Below, in pieces: positions 36,956 to 44,889 of a stretch of 63,203 bases of DNA. Each line of letters begins with the position of its first letter. Position 1 is the first letter of the stretch. The stretch spans positions 1 through 63,203 of the forward strand of contig QWII01000059.1 of assembly GCA_021405325.1 (NCBI GenBank), read 5' to 3'. The notes beneath the pieces were generated by a model that searched no databases, had not been told where the DNA came from, and worked only from the letters and a program-made list of their open reading frames with translations. This DNA is from Caldilinea sp. CFX5. GTDB taxonomy: Bacteria; Chloroflexota; Anaerolineae; Caldilineales; Caldilineaceae. Made by a program: the position numbers and the translations under genes.

Positions 36956-39127
36956 ATGCTTGACACGACTTGGCGCCTACGCTTACCTGGCCGGCTTTTG
37001 TACCAACTGAGCCTCCTGCTGTTGATGGGCGGTTCACTCTTCGCCATCAGACCGGTGTTGGCGCACACGACGCTTCAGCCGACAGCCGTTCAGGAGCAAA
37101 GTAAACCGGTGATCACCCACTGGGCCAGCCAGGAATTTCCTGCCGTTGACGGGTCGCGCGTTGTCTGGCAAGATGCCCGCTTTGGCGCAACCGATATTTT
37201 CTTGCGTGACTTGACAAACAATGCACCGCCGGTAAACCTCACCCAATCGCACTCCTGGGAGGTCCAGCCCGCCATCGACGGCGACCTGGTTGTCTGGAAA
37301 GATGGCTATGCCGGCGTTGGTATCCACGGCATCAACCTCACGACTGGGGCCATTTTTACCGTCACAACGAACCAATCGGATCTCTCGCGTCCGCGGCTTT
37401 CTAACGGGGTCGTCGTCTGGGCCGACAATCGCGCCGGTAATCAGGAGTGGAATATCTATGCCTACGACCTTCTGCGCGCGACTGAGCTAGTGATCAGTGA
37501 TGCGCCCGGCAATCAGAGTGATCCACAGATCGATTGGCCGTGGGTGGTCTGGTGGGATTACCAGGAGCGGATCTATCTGTACAACCTGGAGACGCAGCAA
37601 CAGCAGACCATCCTCGCCACGCGCGGCGCCCGTCTGCCGGACGTTTCGGCGGCGGATGGGCTGGTCATCTGGCAAGATGCGCGCAACGGCAATTGGGATC
37701 TCTATGGCTATGATCTGCGTCAACAGCAGGAAGTTCCCCTGCTTATTGCCCCCCGCGACCAGGAGAACGCCGTGATCGACGATGGCGTGATCGCCTACCA
37801 AGAGCGCACAGAAGGCAGCGCCTGGAATGCTGCGCTCCTTGATCCGGTGCGGAAGGCGAGTTTTCTCATTGAAGCGCAAGCGGCCAACCAAACCCAACTG
37901 GCCTTGAGCCAGAAACTGGTGGTCTGGCAGGATATTCGCAACCATACGGCTGATATTTTCGCCTGGCAGTGGAATGGGACAGTGCCGGTAGTTGGCGTCT
38001 ATGCGGTCGCGGCGCCGGCGGCGTTACAGGCGGGGGCCTTGCCGGGCGGGGAAGTGTTGCTTCAGTGGCAGGATAACGCAAGCACCGAAGATGGCTTTGT
38101 GTTGGAACGCGCCCAGGGCATCACCGGCACAACCTGGATCGAACTGGCTCGCCTGCCCGCGAACCAGACGAGCTATCGCGACCAGCCGCCCCTACGGGCC
38201 GAGAGCTACTGGTATCGCCTACGCGCTCACCGGGCGGGTGACTTTTCGGGCTATAGCAACGAAACCTTTGCCACCACCTTTACCGATACACCCAATCTGT
38301 ACGAGTTGTATCTGATGACGTTGATCAACGCCGCCCGCGCCGACCCGGCCGCCTTTGGCTATCCTGCCTATCCACCTGTGCCGCCGCTGGCTTACAATCT
38401 CCTGGTAGGCTACTCGGCCCATTCGCACAGCCAGGCGATCTTAAATTCAGGCTATCAATTCGGTCATTGCGACCTCATCGGGCGCTGTCCTAGCGAACGG
38501 GCGCGGGCGGTTGGCTACACACACAACTGTGCGGAAAATCTCACCACCACCGCCCGCACTGGCCCCGCCGCCATTGCCGACGCCCATCAAAGCTTCTTGG
38601 ACAGCGAAGGCCATCGCAACAACATCCTGGCCGCCGACCTGACCGAGATGGGCGTTGGTCACACCTTTGATCGCGCCAAAGGGGACAGCGGTCGGCATGG
38701 CCAGATCACCGCGGTCTTTTGCGGCAACTCGACGGTCAAGGCGCCGATACTGCCCATGGGCGCGCTTTTTCCCTACATCGGGACAACGGCAACTGACTTT
38801 ACCTATCTGGTCAACTTCTATGCCGACGACGGCAAGGCGCCAAGCCAAGCGCAGGTCGTTATCGACGGCGTTGCTCACCCGATGAGCTTGCACTCCGGCC
38901 AGGCCGCGCATGGCACCTATCAATATCGGCAACGCTTGCCGGCAGGTGATGAACACACCTTTTACTTTGCTTTTACCCTGAGTGATGGTCAATCCGCCCG
39001 GTGGCCGGCCACCGGCGTCATCCCTTATCCCGATGTGGCGGCGCCGGCCAATCTGCCGCCGGTCGATCCGCCGGCGCCGCCGCGGACATTTTTGCATTTC
39101 CTCTATTTGGCACAGGTACGGCATTAA
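36956..39127 (+). CDS. Secreted beta-propeller and CAP/SCP domain protein
   Basis: Exported protein of 723 residues. A signal peptide (LLYQLSLLLLMGGSLFA) is followed by a TolB/YncE-like beta-propeller (about residues 45-350) with repeated blades such as VVWQDARFGATDIFLRDL, VVWADNRAGNQEWNIYAYDL and VIWQDARNGNWDLYGYDL. A fibronectin-III-like stretch follows (about 360-440). Then comes a CAP/SCP domain (about 450-600) with LINAARADP, LAYNLLVGYSAHSHSQ, CAENL and SEGHRNNILAADLTEMGVG. A C-terminal beta domain ends in FLHFLYLAQVRH. CAP proteins are secreted and may bind lipids or act as proteases; which applies here is unknown. Confidence 0.85.
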   Translation: MLDTTWRLRLPGRLLYQLSLLLLMGGSLFAIRPVLAHTTLQPTAVQEQSKPVITHWASQEFPAVDGSRVVWQDARFGATDIFLRDLTNNAPPVNLTQSHSWEVQPAIDGDLVVWKDGYAGVGIHGINLTTGAIFTVTTNQSDLSRPRLSNGVVVWADNRAGNQEWNIYAYDLLRATELVISDAPGNQSDPQIDWPWVVWWDYQERIYLYNLETQQQQTILATRGARLPDVSAADGLVIWQDARNGNWDLYGYDLRQQQEVPLLIAPRDQENAVIDDGVIAYQERTEGSAWNAALLDPVRKASFLIEAQAANQTQLALSQKLVVWQDIRNHTADIFAWQWNGTVPVVGVYAVAAPAALQAGALPGGEVLLQWQDNASTEDGFVLERAQGITGTTWIELARLPANQTSYRDQPPLRAESYWYRLRAHRAGDFSGYSNETFATTFTDTPNLYELYLMTLINAARADPAAFGYPAYPPVPPLAYNLLVGYSAHSHSQAILNSGYQFGHCDLIGRCPSERARAVGYTHNCAENLTTTARTGPAAIADAHQSFLDSEGHRNNILAADLTEMGVGHTFDRAKGDSGRHGQITAVFCGNSTVKAPILPMGALFPYIGTTATDFTYLVNFYADDGKAPSQAQVVIDGVAHPMSLHSGQAAHGTYQYRQRLPAGDEHTFYFAFTLSDGQSARWPATGVIPYPDVAAPANLPPVDPPAPPRTFLHFLYLAQVRH

Positions 39128-39196
39128 GTTGGAAAGTTTGAGGTTCATAACCAACTCCCCGTCTTTACAGCCAAACCGCTTTTTAGCTTCGAGGGC

Positions 39197-39469
39197 TTGA
39201 GAAGTGGCGCAACACAGCGTACAGTTGGCGAAACAGGCACAATGCCAGGAGAATCGGACACGCAACAGCCAACGGTAGATTTTGTTTTGCGCGCAGCACG
39301 AGAGCAGGATATTGCACAAACCTTTGAAGTGAACACGCTACATACACGCTTCTGGTATAATGGTCCTTTTATTGTCGATATTACCAGCATCGTGGCCTAT
39401 TCTGGGGTGAATGCAGCAAGCGAAACAACACCAGAATTTAACAGCTATCTACCGTTGATCCAGCGATAG
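39197..39469 (+). CDS. Hypothetical C-terminal remnant of a surface protein
   Basis: Short frame of about 90 codons (TTG at 39197, or ATG at 39242) with no ribosome site. Its C terminus, FNSYLPLIQR, resembles the LPLVxR-type ends of secreted proteins in this window (46809: RLFMPLVVRR). It may be the surviving 3' end of a larger surface protein gene rather than an intact gene. Confidence 0.35.
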   Translation: MRSGATQRTVGETGTMPGESDTQQPTVDFVLRAAREQDIAQTFEVNTLHTRFWYNGPFIVDITSIVAYSGVNAASETTPEFNSYLPLIQR

Positions 39470-39501
39470 TTCTACAGTGGCCGAAATTCATCAGGCCATT
39501 T

Positions 39502-39600
39502 TAGGTTCTGTTGACATTTGTGACGCCTACACCTGTCAGGTTTTGGAAACCTGACAGGTGTACCACTGGTTGATTCTGAAATGTCAACAGAACAGAACCT
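39502..39600. repeat. Nested inverted repeat with CCTGTCAGG core
   Basis: The inner palindrome has perfect 16-bp arms (39528-39543, 39547-39562; ACACCTGTCAGGTTT) around TGG. The outer arms AGGTTCTG-TTGACATTT (left) and its complement (right, ending at 39600, with a 5-bp TTCTG duplication) enclose it. The remainder of 39128-39686 holds only the short frame above. Confidence 0.7.
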
Positions 39601-39671
39601 AGTTGATTGGTTATAAGTAAAATGAAACAGCCAACTAACCCTGACTTATGAACTGAGGCCATAGGCTGTGG

Positions 39672-39677
39672 TATAAT
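39672..39677 (+). promoter_or_regulatory. -10 box very close to a start codon
   Basis: A perfect TATAAT lies nine bases before the ATG at 39687, and no Shine-Dalgarno sequence is present. A transcript started the usual 6-8 bases downstream would have a leader of only a few bases, so the mRNA may be leaderless. Confidence 0.5.
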
Positions 39678-39686
39678 CTTCAGCCT

Positions 39687-41696
39687 ATGGCACTGCGTAG
39701 AAACCACTATCTCTTTCTTTTGATCATGGCGCTGGCCATTGGGCTACGCCTCTGGCAGATTGACCAGCTTCCGCCGGGCTTTCACTTTGATGAAGCCTTT
39801 GAAGGCATGGAAGCCTGGCGCATTTTGACCGATCCTACCTATCGCCCGATCTTCCTGTTGGGCAACTTTGGCGTCTTGCCGCTTAATTCCTATGCGAATG
39901 CGTTGATGTTTGGGCTGGTCACGGCCCTGGGCGGCGATGTTGGCCCCACGGCCATGCGTATAACAGCGGCCTGTTTTGGCGTTTTAGGCGTGGCCGTGCT
40001 CTATGGCGTTGCCCATGAGTTACAGGTGCTAACGACAGGACGAATGCGGCTTTCGCCGGCCTTTCCCTTGTTTGCGGCAGCAACACTGGCGCTCATGCGC
40101 TGGCATCTGCACTTCAGCCGCATGGGCATCGAGCCGATCCTGGCGCCGCTGCTCTGGAGTGCAGCCACCTGGCTCTTCTTGCGGGGTGTACGCACCGGCG
40201 GCTGGTTCAGCTTTGCCGCCAGCGGCGTAATGACGGCGGCGGCGATGTATGCCTATCAAGGGGCGTGGATCATCCCCTTTTTGCTGATTCCTACCGTCGG
40301 CTGGCTCGGCTGGCAGCAGTGGCGCAACCACGCCAAAAATGAACTCCGTCGCCTTTGGCTGGGGAGCGTATTGACGGCCGGCATCGCCCTGCTTGTGGTC
40401 GCGCCGCTGGGTTGGTTTATTCTCCAAAACGTTGATCTAGTCCTCTTACGCCCGGCGCAGTTGAGCATTGTGGGCGAAACAACCAGCCCGGCTGACAACT
40501 CGGTCGCGGACGCGGTTTGGGCAACGGCGAAGATGTTTGGTCCGGCAGGCGCGCCGGGGGACAGCGATCCGCGCCGCAATGTGCCGGGGCTACCGGCGCT
40601 CTCGCTTTGGTTGGCGCTACCATTTTATCTAGGGTTGTTCATCGCCCTGCGCTGGGTGGCGCAACCAGCCTACGCTATTCCGCTGATTGGGTTGGTGGGG
40701 CTGTTGTTGCCCGGCGTCTTCAGCGAATATGCCCCCCATTTTCACCGCATTCTCGGCGCGGCCGCCCCAACCGCGCTCCTCTGTGCCATCGGGTTGGATT
40801 GGCTCTGGCAATGGCGACCGCGTGGGTTGACCATTGTCCGTTGGGCAGCCATTGCTTTCCTGCTGCTGGGCGGCGTCACCGAAAGTACTAATTATTTTGT
40901 CCGCTGGGCGCGGCTACCGGATCTCTTTCACGCCTTTGATGTTGGCTTATGGCAAGTAGGACAACAGATTGCGGCCCAACCGGTAGATGCACCTGTCTAC
41001 CTCACACCCCGTACTGCCGATCATCCGACGTTGGCTTTTGCCTGGACGACACGCAACAGGGCGCATCACGCGCCGATCACCTTTGATGGTCGCCACGCGT
41101 TTCCGCTTACGGCAGGATCCACCACCGGCGACGAACTTTATGCGGTTATCGAACATGAGGATTTTCGCACTCGATTGCTCTTGCCCGGTCTCTTCCCGAC
41201 TGCCACCGTCGCCAGCGAAATTGCCGATAGCCAGGGGGCAGTTTATGCCCGTTTTTATCAACGACCAGCCGGGACAGAGAGCCAACGCCAACCCCAACAC
41301 CCCTTGTCGGCAATGTTGGGGGACGGGATCGCCTTGGCCGGCTATGATGTCCAGCCCACGCCGTTAAAAGCCGGGGAGATCCTCTACCTGCAACTCTACT
41401 GGCAGGTGAACGCCCCGCCCGCCGCTGACTGGACGGTCTTCACCCATCTGCTCAAACGGGAAGCGGACGGCGCGTTGACGCTGATCACAGGTCACGACAG
41501 CCGACCAGGGGAGGGTTCTCTCCCGACGCCCCGCTGGCAGGCCGGCTGGCAGATCCTGGATGAATACCAACTTGCCCTGCCGGCCGATCTGGCGGCGGGC
41601 AACTATCTGTTGGCCGTTGGCTTATATCAACCCAATGGCGATCAGTTGCCCGCCACCCCCGGCGGTCTACAATTAGGAGAAGTCGCGATTGAATAG
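39687..41696 (+). CDS. GT39/ArnT-type membrane glycosyltransferase
   Basis: Membrane protein of 669 residues with about ten to twelve helices. It resembles the dolichyl-phosphate-mannose-protein mannosyltransferase (PMT_2, GT39/GT-C) superfamily: after the first helix comes the loop QLPPGFHFDEAFEGMEAWRI with the catalytic-type DE pair, then the usual alternation of helices. The C-terminal 170 residues form a soluble beta-rich extracytoplasmic domain. It should transfer a sugar from a polyprenyl-phosphate carrier to protein, lipid or polymer outside the membrane. The stop lies a few bases inside the methyltransferase gene, starting a four-gene glycosylation cluster. Confidence 0.85.
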   Translation: MALRRNHYLFLLIMALAIGLRLWQIDQLPPGFHFDEAFEGMEAWRILTDPTYRPIFLLGNFGVLPLNSYANALMFGLVTALGGDVGPTAMRITAACFGVLGVAVLYGVAHELQVLTTGRMRLSPAFPLFAAATLALMRWHLHFSRMGIEPILAPLLWSAATWLFLRGVRTGGWFSFAASGVMTAAAMYAYQGAWIIPFLLIPTVGWLGWQQWRNHAKNELRRLWLGSVLTAGIALLVVAPLGWFILQNVDLVLLRPAQLSIVGETTSPADNSVADAVWATAKMFGPAGAPGDSDPRRNVPGLPALSLWLALPFYLGLFIALRWVAQPAYAIPLIGLVGLLLPGVFSEYAPHFHRILGAAAPTALLCAIGLDWLWQWRPRGLTIVRWAAIAFLLLGGVTESTNYFVRWARLPDLFHAFDVGLWQVGQQIAAQPVDAPVYLTPRTADHPTLAFAWTTRNRAHHAPITFDGRHAFPLTAGSTTGDELYAVIEHEDFRTRLLLPGLFPTATVASEIADSQGAVYARFYQRPAGTESQRQPQHPLSAMLGDGIALAGYDVQPTPLKAGEILYLQLYWQVNAPPAADWTVFTHLLKREADGALTLITGHDSRPGEGSLPTPRWQAGWQILDEYQLALPADLAAGNYLLAVGLYQPNGDQLPATPGGLQLGEVAIE

Positions 41697-42492
41697 GAAT
41701 CACCACAGAAACCAACTAACTAACCAACCAACCAACCAACCACCAGCCACCTTAACGAGTGACAATCTGCTGCCGCTCCTTTACGCCATGGATCAGGAGC
41801 ATGGCTGGAGCCAGGGGATGCGCGCCGTTACCCATGCGCTTTTGGAGACGACGCGGCTGCCGGCCGGCCCGTTGCTGGAAGTGGGGTGTGGCGCCGGCGT
41901 CTTTCTGCGCGAACTACACGACTATCACCGCGGGGCGCGTTGTTTTGGGCTGGATTACAGCAGCATCGCCCTGGACTATGCCAAACGCCAACCGGCGCCG
42001 CTCTATTTGAGTCAAGGTGATCTGCAACAGTTGCCCTTTGGCGCTAATCATTTCAGCTTGATCGTCGCCCTCGATTCATTTGACCAGCAGGCCGTCAATT
42101 TACCACAGGCCGTGCGCGAAAGCTGGCGGCTCCTGCAACCGGATGGGCTACTCCTCCTGCGTGTCAGCGCCCACCCTTGGTTGGAGAGCGAACATGATCT
42201 CGCCTTTAACACAGGGCGGCGCTATCAGCGTCAAGAGTTGATGGCTGCCCTCAGCGATGGCGGGTTCCGTGTGGAGCGCGTCACCTATGCCAATAGCCTA
42301 CTGGCGCTGCCGGTGATTGCTCAGCGGTTGTTGCAGCGCTGGCGGCTGTTGCCCTTTGCAAGCAATCACGATATTTCCCCCGTTGTCAATCGGCAGGTGG
42401 CGCGCCTGTTGCGCTGGGAAGCCAACCTGCTCCACTTCACTGATTTACCCTTTGGCATTAGCCTCTATGTCCTAGCAAGAAAGCCTGTATGA
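41689..42492 (+). CDS. Class I SAM-dependent methyltransferase
   Basis: Soluble methyltransferase of 267 residues (Methyltransf_11 type). Motif I is LLEVGCGAGVFLREL, followed by CFGLDYSSIALDYAK (motif post-I), LPFGANHFSLIVALDSFD and LLQPDGLLLLRVSAH. The start is a TTG at 41689, supported by AGGAGA eight bases upstream, and it overlaps the GT39 gene by eight bases. The first 20 residues are encoded by a tetranucleotide repeat and are probably not part of the fold. It overlaps the next gene by four bases. The target is probably a glycan or lipid of the cluster. Confidence 0.85.
   Translation: MNRNHHRNQLTNQPTNQPPATLTSDNLLPLLYAMDQEHGWSQGMRAVTHALLETTRLPAGPLLEVGCGAGVFLRELHDYHRGARCFGLDYSSIALDYAKRQPAPLYLSQGDLQQLPFGANHFSLIVALDSFDQQAVNLPQAVRESWRLLQPDGLLLLRVSAHPWLESEHDLAFNTGRRYQRQELMAALSDGGFRVERVTYANSLLALPVIAQRLLQRWRLLPFASNHDISPVVNRQVARLLRWEANLLHFTDLPFGISLYVLARKPV
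41722..41741 (+). repeat. AACC tetranucleotide repeat inside a coding region
   Basis: Five exact AACC units, preceded by decayed copies (CCAACTAACT), lie in codons 12-18 of the methyltransferase. Gain or loss of one unit would shift the frame. Confidence 0.8.
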
Positions 42493-43280
42493 CGCCATCG
42501 CCAATAACACAAACGCAAACAACGCCAGCCCGACCGCTACCGGCGCAGTCAACACTCGTCTGCACCGTGCTGCCGACCTACAATGAAGCCGAGAACATCG
42601 GCCCTTTGATCGAGGGCATTCTCGCCAGCGCGATCACACCCCATCTGGTGCTGGTGGTCGATGACAACTCGCCCGATGGCACCAGTGCAGTAGTGGAAAA
42701 GCTCATTGCCCAGCGTACACCTGACCCCACGCGCTGGGTCGTTCTCCTGCGGCGGGTTGGCGAAAAGGGGCTGACCTCGGCCATCCAGCGGGGCATCGAC
42801 GAGGCGATCCATACGCACAACGCAGCCATTGTCACCTGGATGGACTGCGACCTCTCCATGCCGCCGTCTGATGTGCCGAAGTTGGTGCAGGCGGTGCTGG
42901 CTGGGGCCGATCTGGCCGTCGGCTCACGATGGATTGCCGGTGGGGCCGATGTGGCGCATGGTGCGATGGCGCGCACATTGAGCTGGCTCATCAACCACTT
43001 TGCGATTGTTCTGTTGGGCAATCAGGTGCATGATTACACCAGCGGTTTTATCGCGGCGCGGGCGGAAGTGTTAGAAAAAATTCGTCTTCGTGGGGATTAC
43101 GGCGAGTATTGCATTGACCTGTTGGGGCGTGCATTGCGTAGCGGCTACCAACTACGCGAAGTTCCCTACATCTGTGTGCCACGAACGACGGGGGAAAGCA
43201 AAACGGGGGTCAATTTGTGGGATTACCTGGTCAAGGGACGTAAGTATGTGAACACTGTGTGGCGATTACGGTTTGGCTAA
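42489..43280 (+). CDS. GT2 glycosyltransferase, polyprenyl-phosphate mannosyltransferase-like
   Basis: Protein of 263 residues matching the DPM1-like branch of family GT2: CTVLPTYNEAENIGPLIEGI at the N terminus, VVDDNSPDGTSAVVEK with the nucleotide-binding aspartates, the DxD-type VTWMDCDLSMPP and GSRWIAGG. It would make a polyprenyl-phosphate sugar on the inner membrane face, which is the donor type used by GT39 enzymes such as that encoded two genes upstream. The start overlaps the methyltransferase stop (ATGA), so the three genes form a coupled operon. Confidence 0.9.
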   Translation: MTPSPITQTQTTPARPLPAQSTLVCTVLPTYNEAENIGPLIEGILASAITPHLVLVVDDNSPDGTSAVVEKLIAQRTPDPTRWVVLLRRVGEKGLTSAIQRGIDEAIHTHNAAIVTWMDCDLSMPPSDVPKLVQAVLAGADLAVGSRWIAGGADVAHGAMARTLSWLINHFAIVLLGNQVHDYTSGFIAARAEVLEKIRLRGDYGEYCIDLLGRALRSGYQLREVPYICVPRTTGESKTGVNLWDYLVKGRKYVNTVWRLRFG

Positions 43281-43399
43281 TTCTTAACCATGCCATGTAA
43301 ATTCGTTGTCGTTTCCTGGTTAGAACGGTAGCCCCCATGCTATACTATATTCCTTGAATCCGCGTCCCGACTTTGATAATAGAAGAAAGCACCAACTTC

Positions 43400-44650
43400 A
43401 TGCTGCAACCGGCAGAACTTACACTGGCAGAGATGGGCGATCTGGCCGCCGTCATTCCGGCGGCGGACCCGGAGGTCAAAGTCCGCTATCGCCCTATTCC
43501 TGATTTTGATGAACACACCGATCAATCGACCCGTCGCTCGATCATCCCAGTCTGTGAACCGACGTTGACGGGCAACGAACTTAAGTATGTGCAACAGGCG
43601 GTGGAGACCAATTGGATCTCTTCTGCCGGCAGCTTTATTCGCGACTTTGAAGCCAGGTTTGCCGCCGCCTGTGGCGTGCGTTATGGCATTGCTTGCGCCA
43701 ACGGCACGGTGGCCATGCACCTGGCCATGGCGACGCTGGGGCTGGAACCAGACGACGAGGTGATTATCCCCACCTTCACCATGATCGCCACCGCCAACGC
43801 CGTCACCTACTGTGGCGCTAAACCGGTGCTGGTCGATATGGAACCCAATTACTGGCAGATGGATCTCGACCAGGTTGCCGCCAAGATCACCCCCCGCACC
43901 AAGGCGATTGTGCCGGTTCATATCTACGGCCATCCGACTGACATGGATGGCTTAAACGAACTGGCGCAACGGCATGGCATCATGGTGATTGAAGACGCCG
44001 CCGAGGCGCATGGCGCTGAATACAAGGGGCGACGCACCGGCGGGCTAGGCGACGCCGCCGGCTTTAGTTTCTATGGCAACAAGATCATCACCACCGGTGA
44101 AGGCGGCATGGTGACAACCAACAATCGCGAGATCGCCAAGTTGGCTTGGAATCTGCGCGACCACGCCTTTAGCAGCGAACGCCATTTCTGGCACAAGTTT
44201 GTCGGCTTTAACTACCGCATGACCAACCTGCAAGCCGCCGTTGGCTTGGCCCAGGTTGAACAACTGGACAACTTTATCGCAAAACGCCGCCAGAACGCCC
44301 TGGCCTACAACGCACGGCTCCAAGACATTCCCGGCATTCGCACCCCCGCCGAAGCCAGTTGGGCAAAAAATGTCTACTGGATGTATGGCATCCTGGTCGA
44401 CGAAGCCGCCTATGGCATGAATCGCGACCAGTTGCGCAAAGTGCTGGCCGACAACGGCATCGAGACGCGCACCTTCTTCATCCCCATGCACTGCCAACCC
44501 ATCTACTGGCAAAGCTACAAGGGCGAACGCTACCCCGTCGCCGAACAACTCTGCCGCGACGGTTTCTACCTCCCCTCCGCCACCTCATTGAGCCTGGCGG
44601 AGATTGAATACATCACGGCTGTGATCCGCGAAGCGTGTCCAGCTTTGTAA
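43400..44650 (+). CDS. DegT/DnrJ/EryC1/StrS aminotransferase
   Basis: PLP enzyme of about 416 residues, type used for nucleotide-linked amino sugars. Features: ETNWISSAGSFIRDFEARFA, GIACANGTVAMHLAMATLGL, VIEDAAEAHGAEYKGRRTGG and the PLP lysine in FSFYGNKIITTGEGGMV. The ATG at 43400 (MLQPAELTLAE) is chosen; the in-frame TTG at 43373 and ATG at 43433 are alternatives, and none has a strong ribosome site. About 120 bp separate it from the GT2 gene, with a possible -10 box TATACT at 43341-43346, so it may have its own promoter. Products would be 4-amino- or 3-amino-sugars for surface glycans. Confidence 0.9.
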   Translation: MLQPAELTLAEMGDLAAVIPAADPEVKVRYRPIPDFDEHTDQSTRRSIIPVCEPTLTGNELKYVQQAVETNWISSAGSFIRDFEARFAAACGVRYGIACANGTVAMHLAMATLGLEPDDEVIIPTFTMIATANAVTYCGAKPVLVDMEPNYWQMDLDQVAAKITPRTKAIVPVHIYGHPTDMDGLNELAQRHGIMVIEDAAEAHGAEYKGRRTGGLGDAAGFSFYGNKIITTGEGGMVTTNNREIAKLAWNLRDHAFSSERHFWHKFVGFNYRMTNLQAAVGLAQVEQLDNFIAKRRQNALAYNARLQDIPGIRTPAEASWAKNVYWMYGILVDEAAYGMNRDQLRKVLADNGIETRTFFIPMHCQPIYWQSYKGERYPVAEQLCRDGFYLPSATSLSLAEIEYITAVIREACPAL

Positions 44651-44760
44651 AGAGTTCATCATGAATAGTGGATGGTGGATAGTGAGGGCAATCACCATCC
44701 ACCATAAACTCCCCATTACTTTTCCTTAAACCAACCGTAACCTCTTTTCTCCTTTTTCGT

Positions 44761-44780
44761 CATTGTTGATACGAACAATG
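44761..44780. promoter_or_regulatory. 20-bp palindromic operator candidate
   Basis: CATTGTT-GATACG-AACAATG is a perfect palindrome with 7-bp arms about 110 bp before the surface-protein gene. This is the usual shape of a dimeric repressor site. The regulator is unknown. Confidence 0.45.
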
Positions 44781-44889
44781 TTTTGGTGATTTTCCATCAT
44801 TTGTCGTAATGACCAAACCGGGTGCGGCAGCACGCTGGGTGGTCAAACATGTCCAAACCCACAACACCTCACAAACAAAGGAGATTTCA

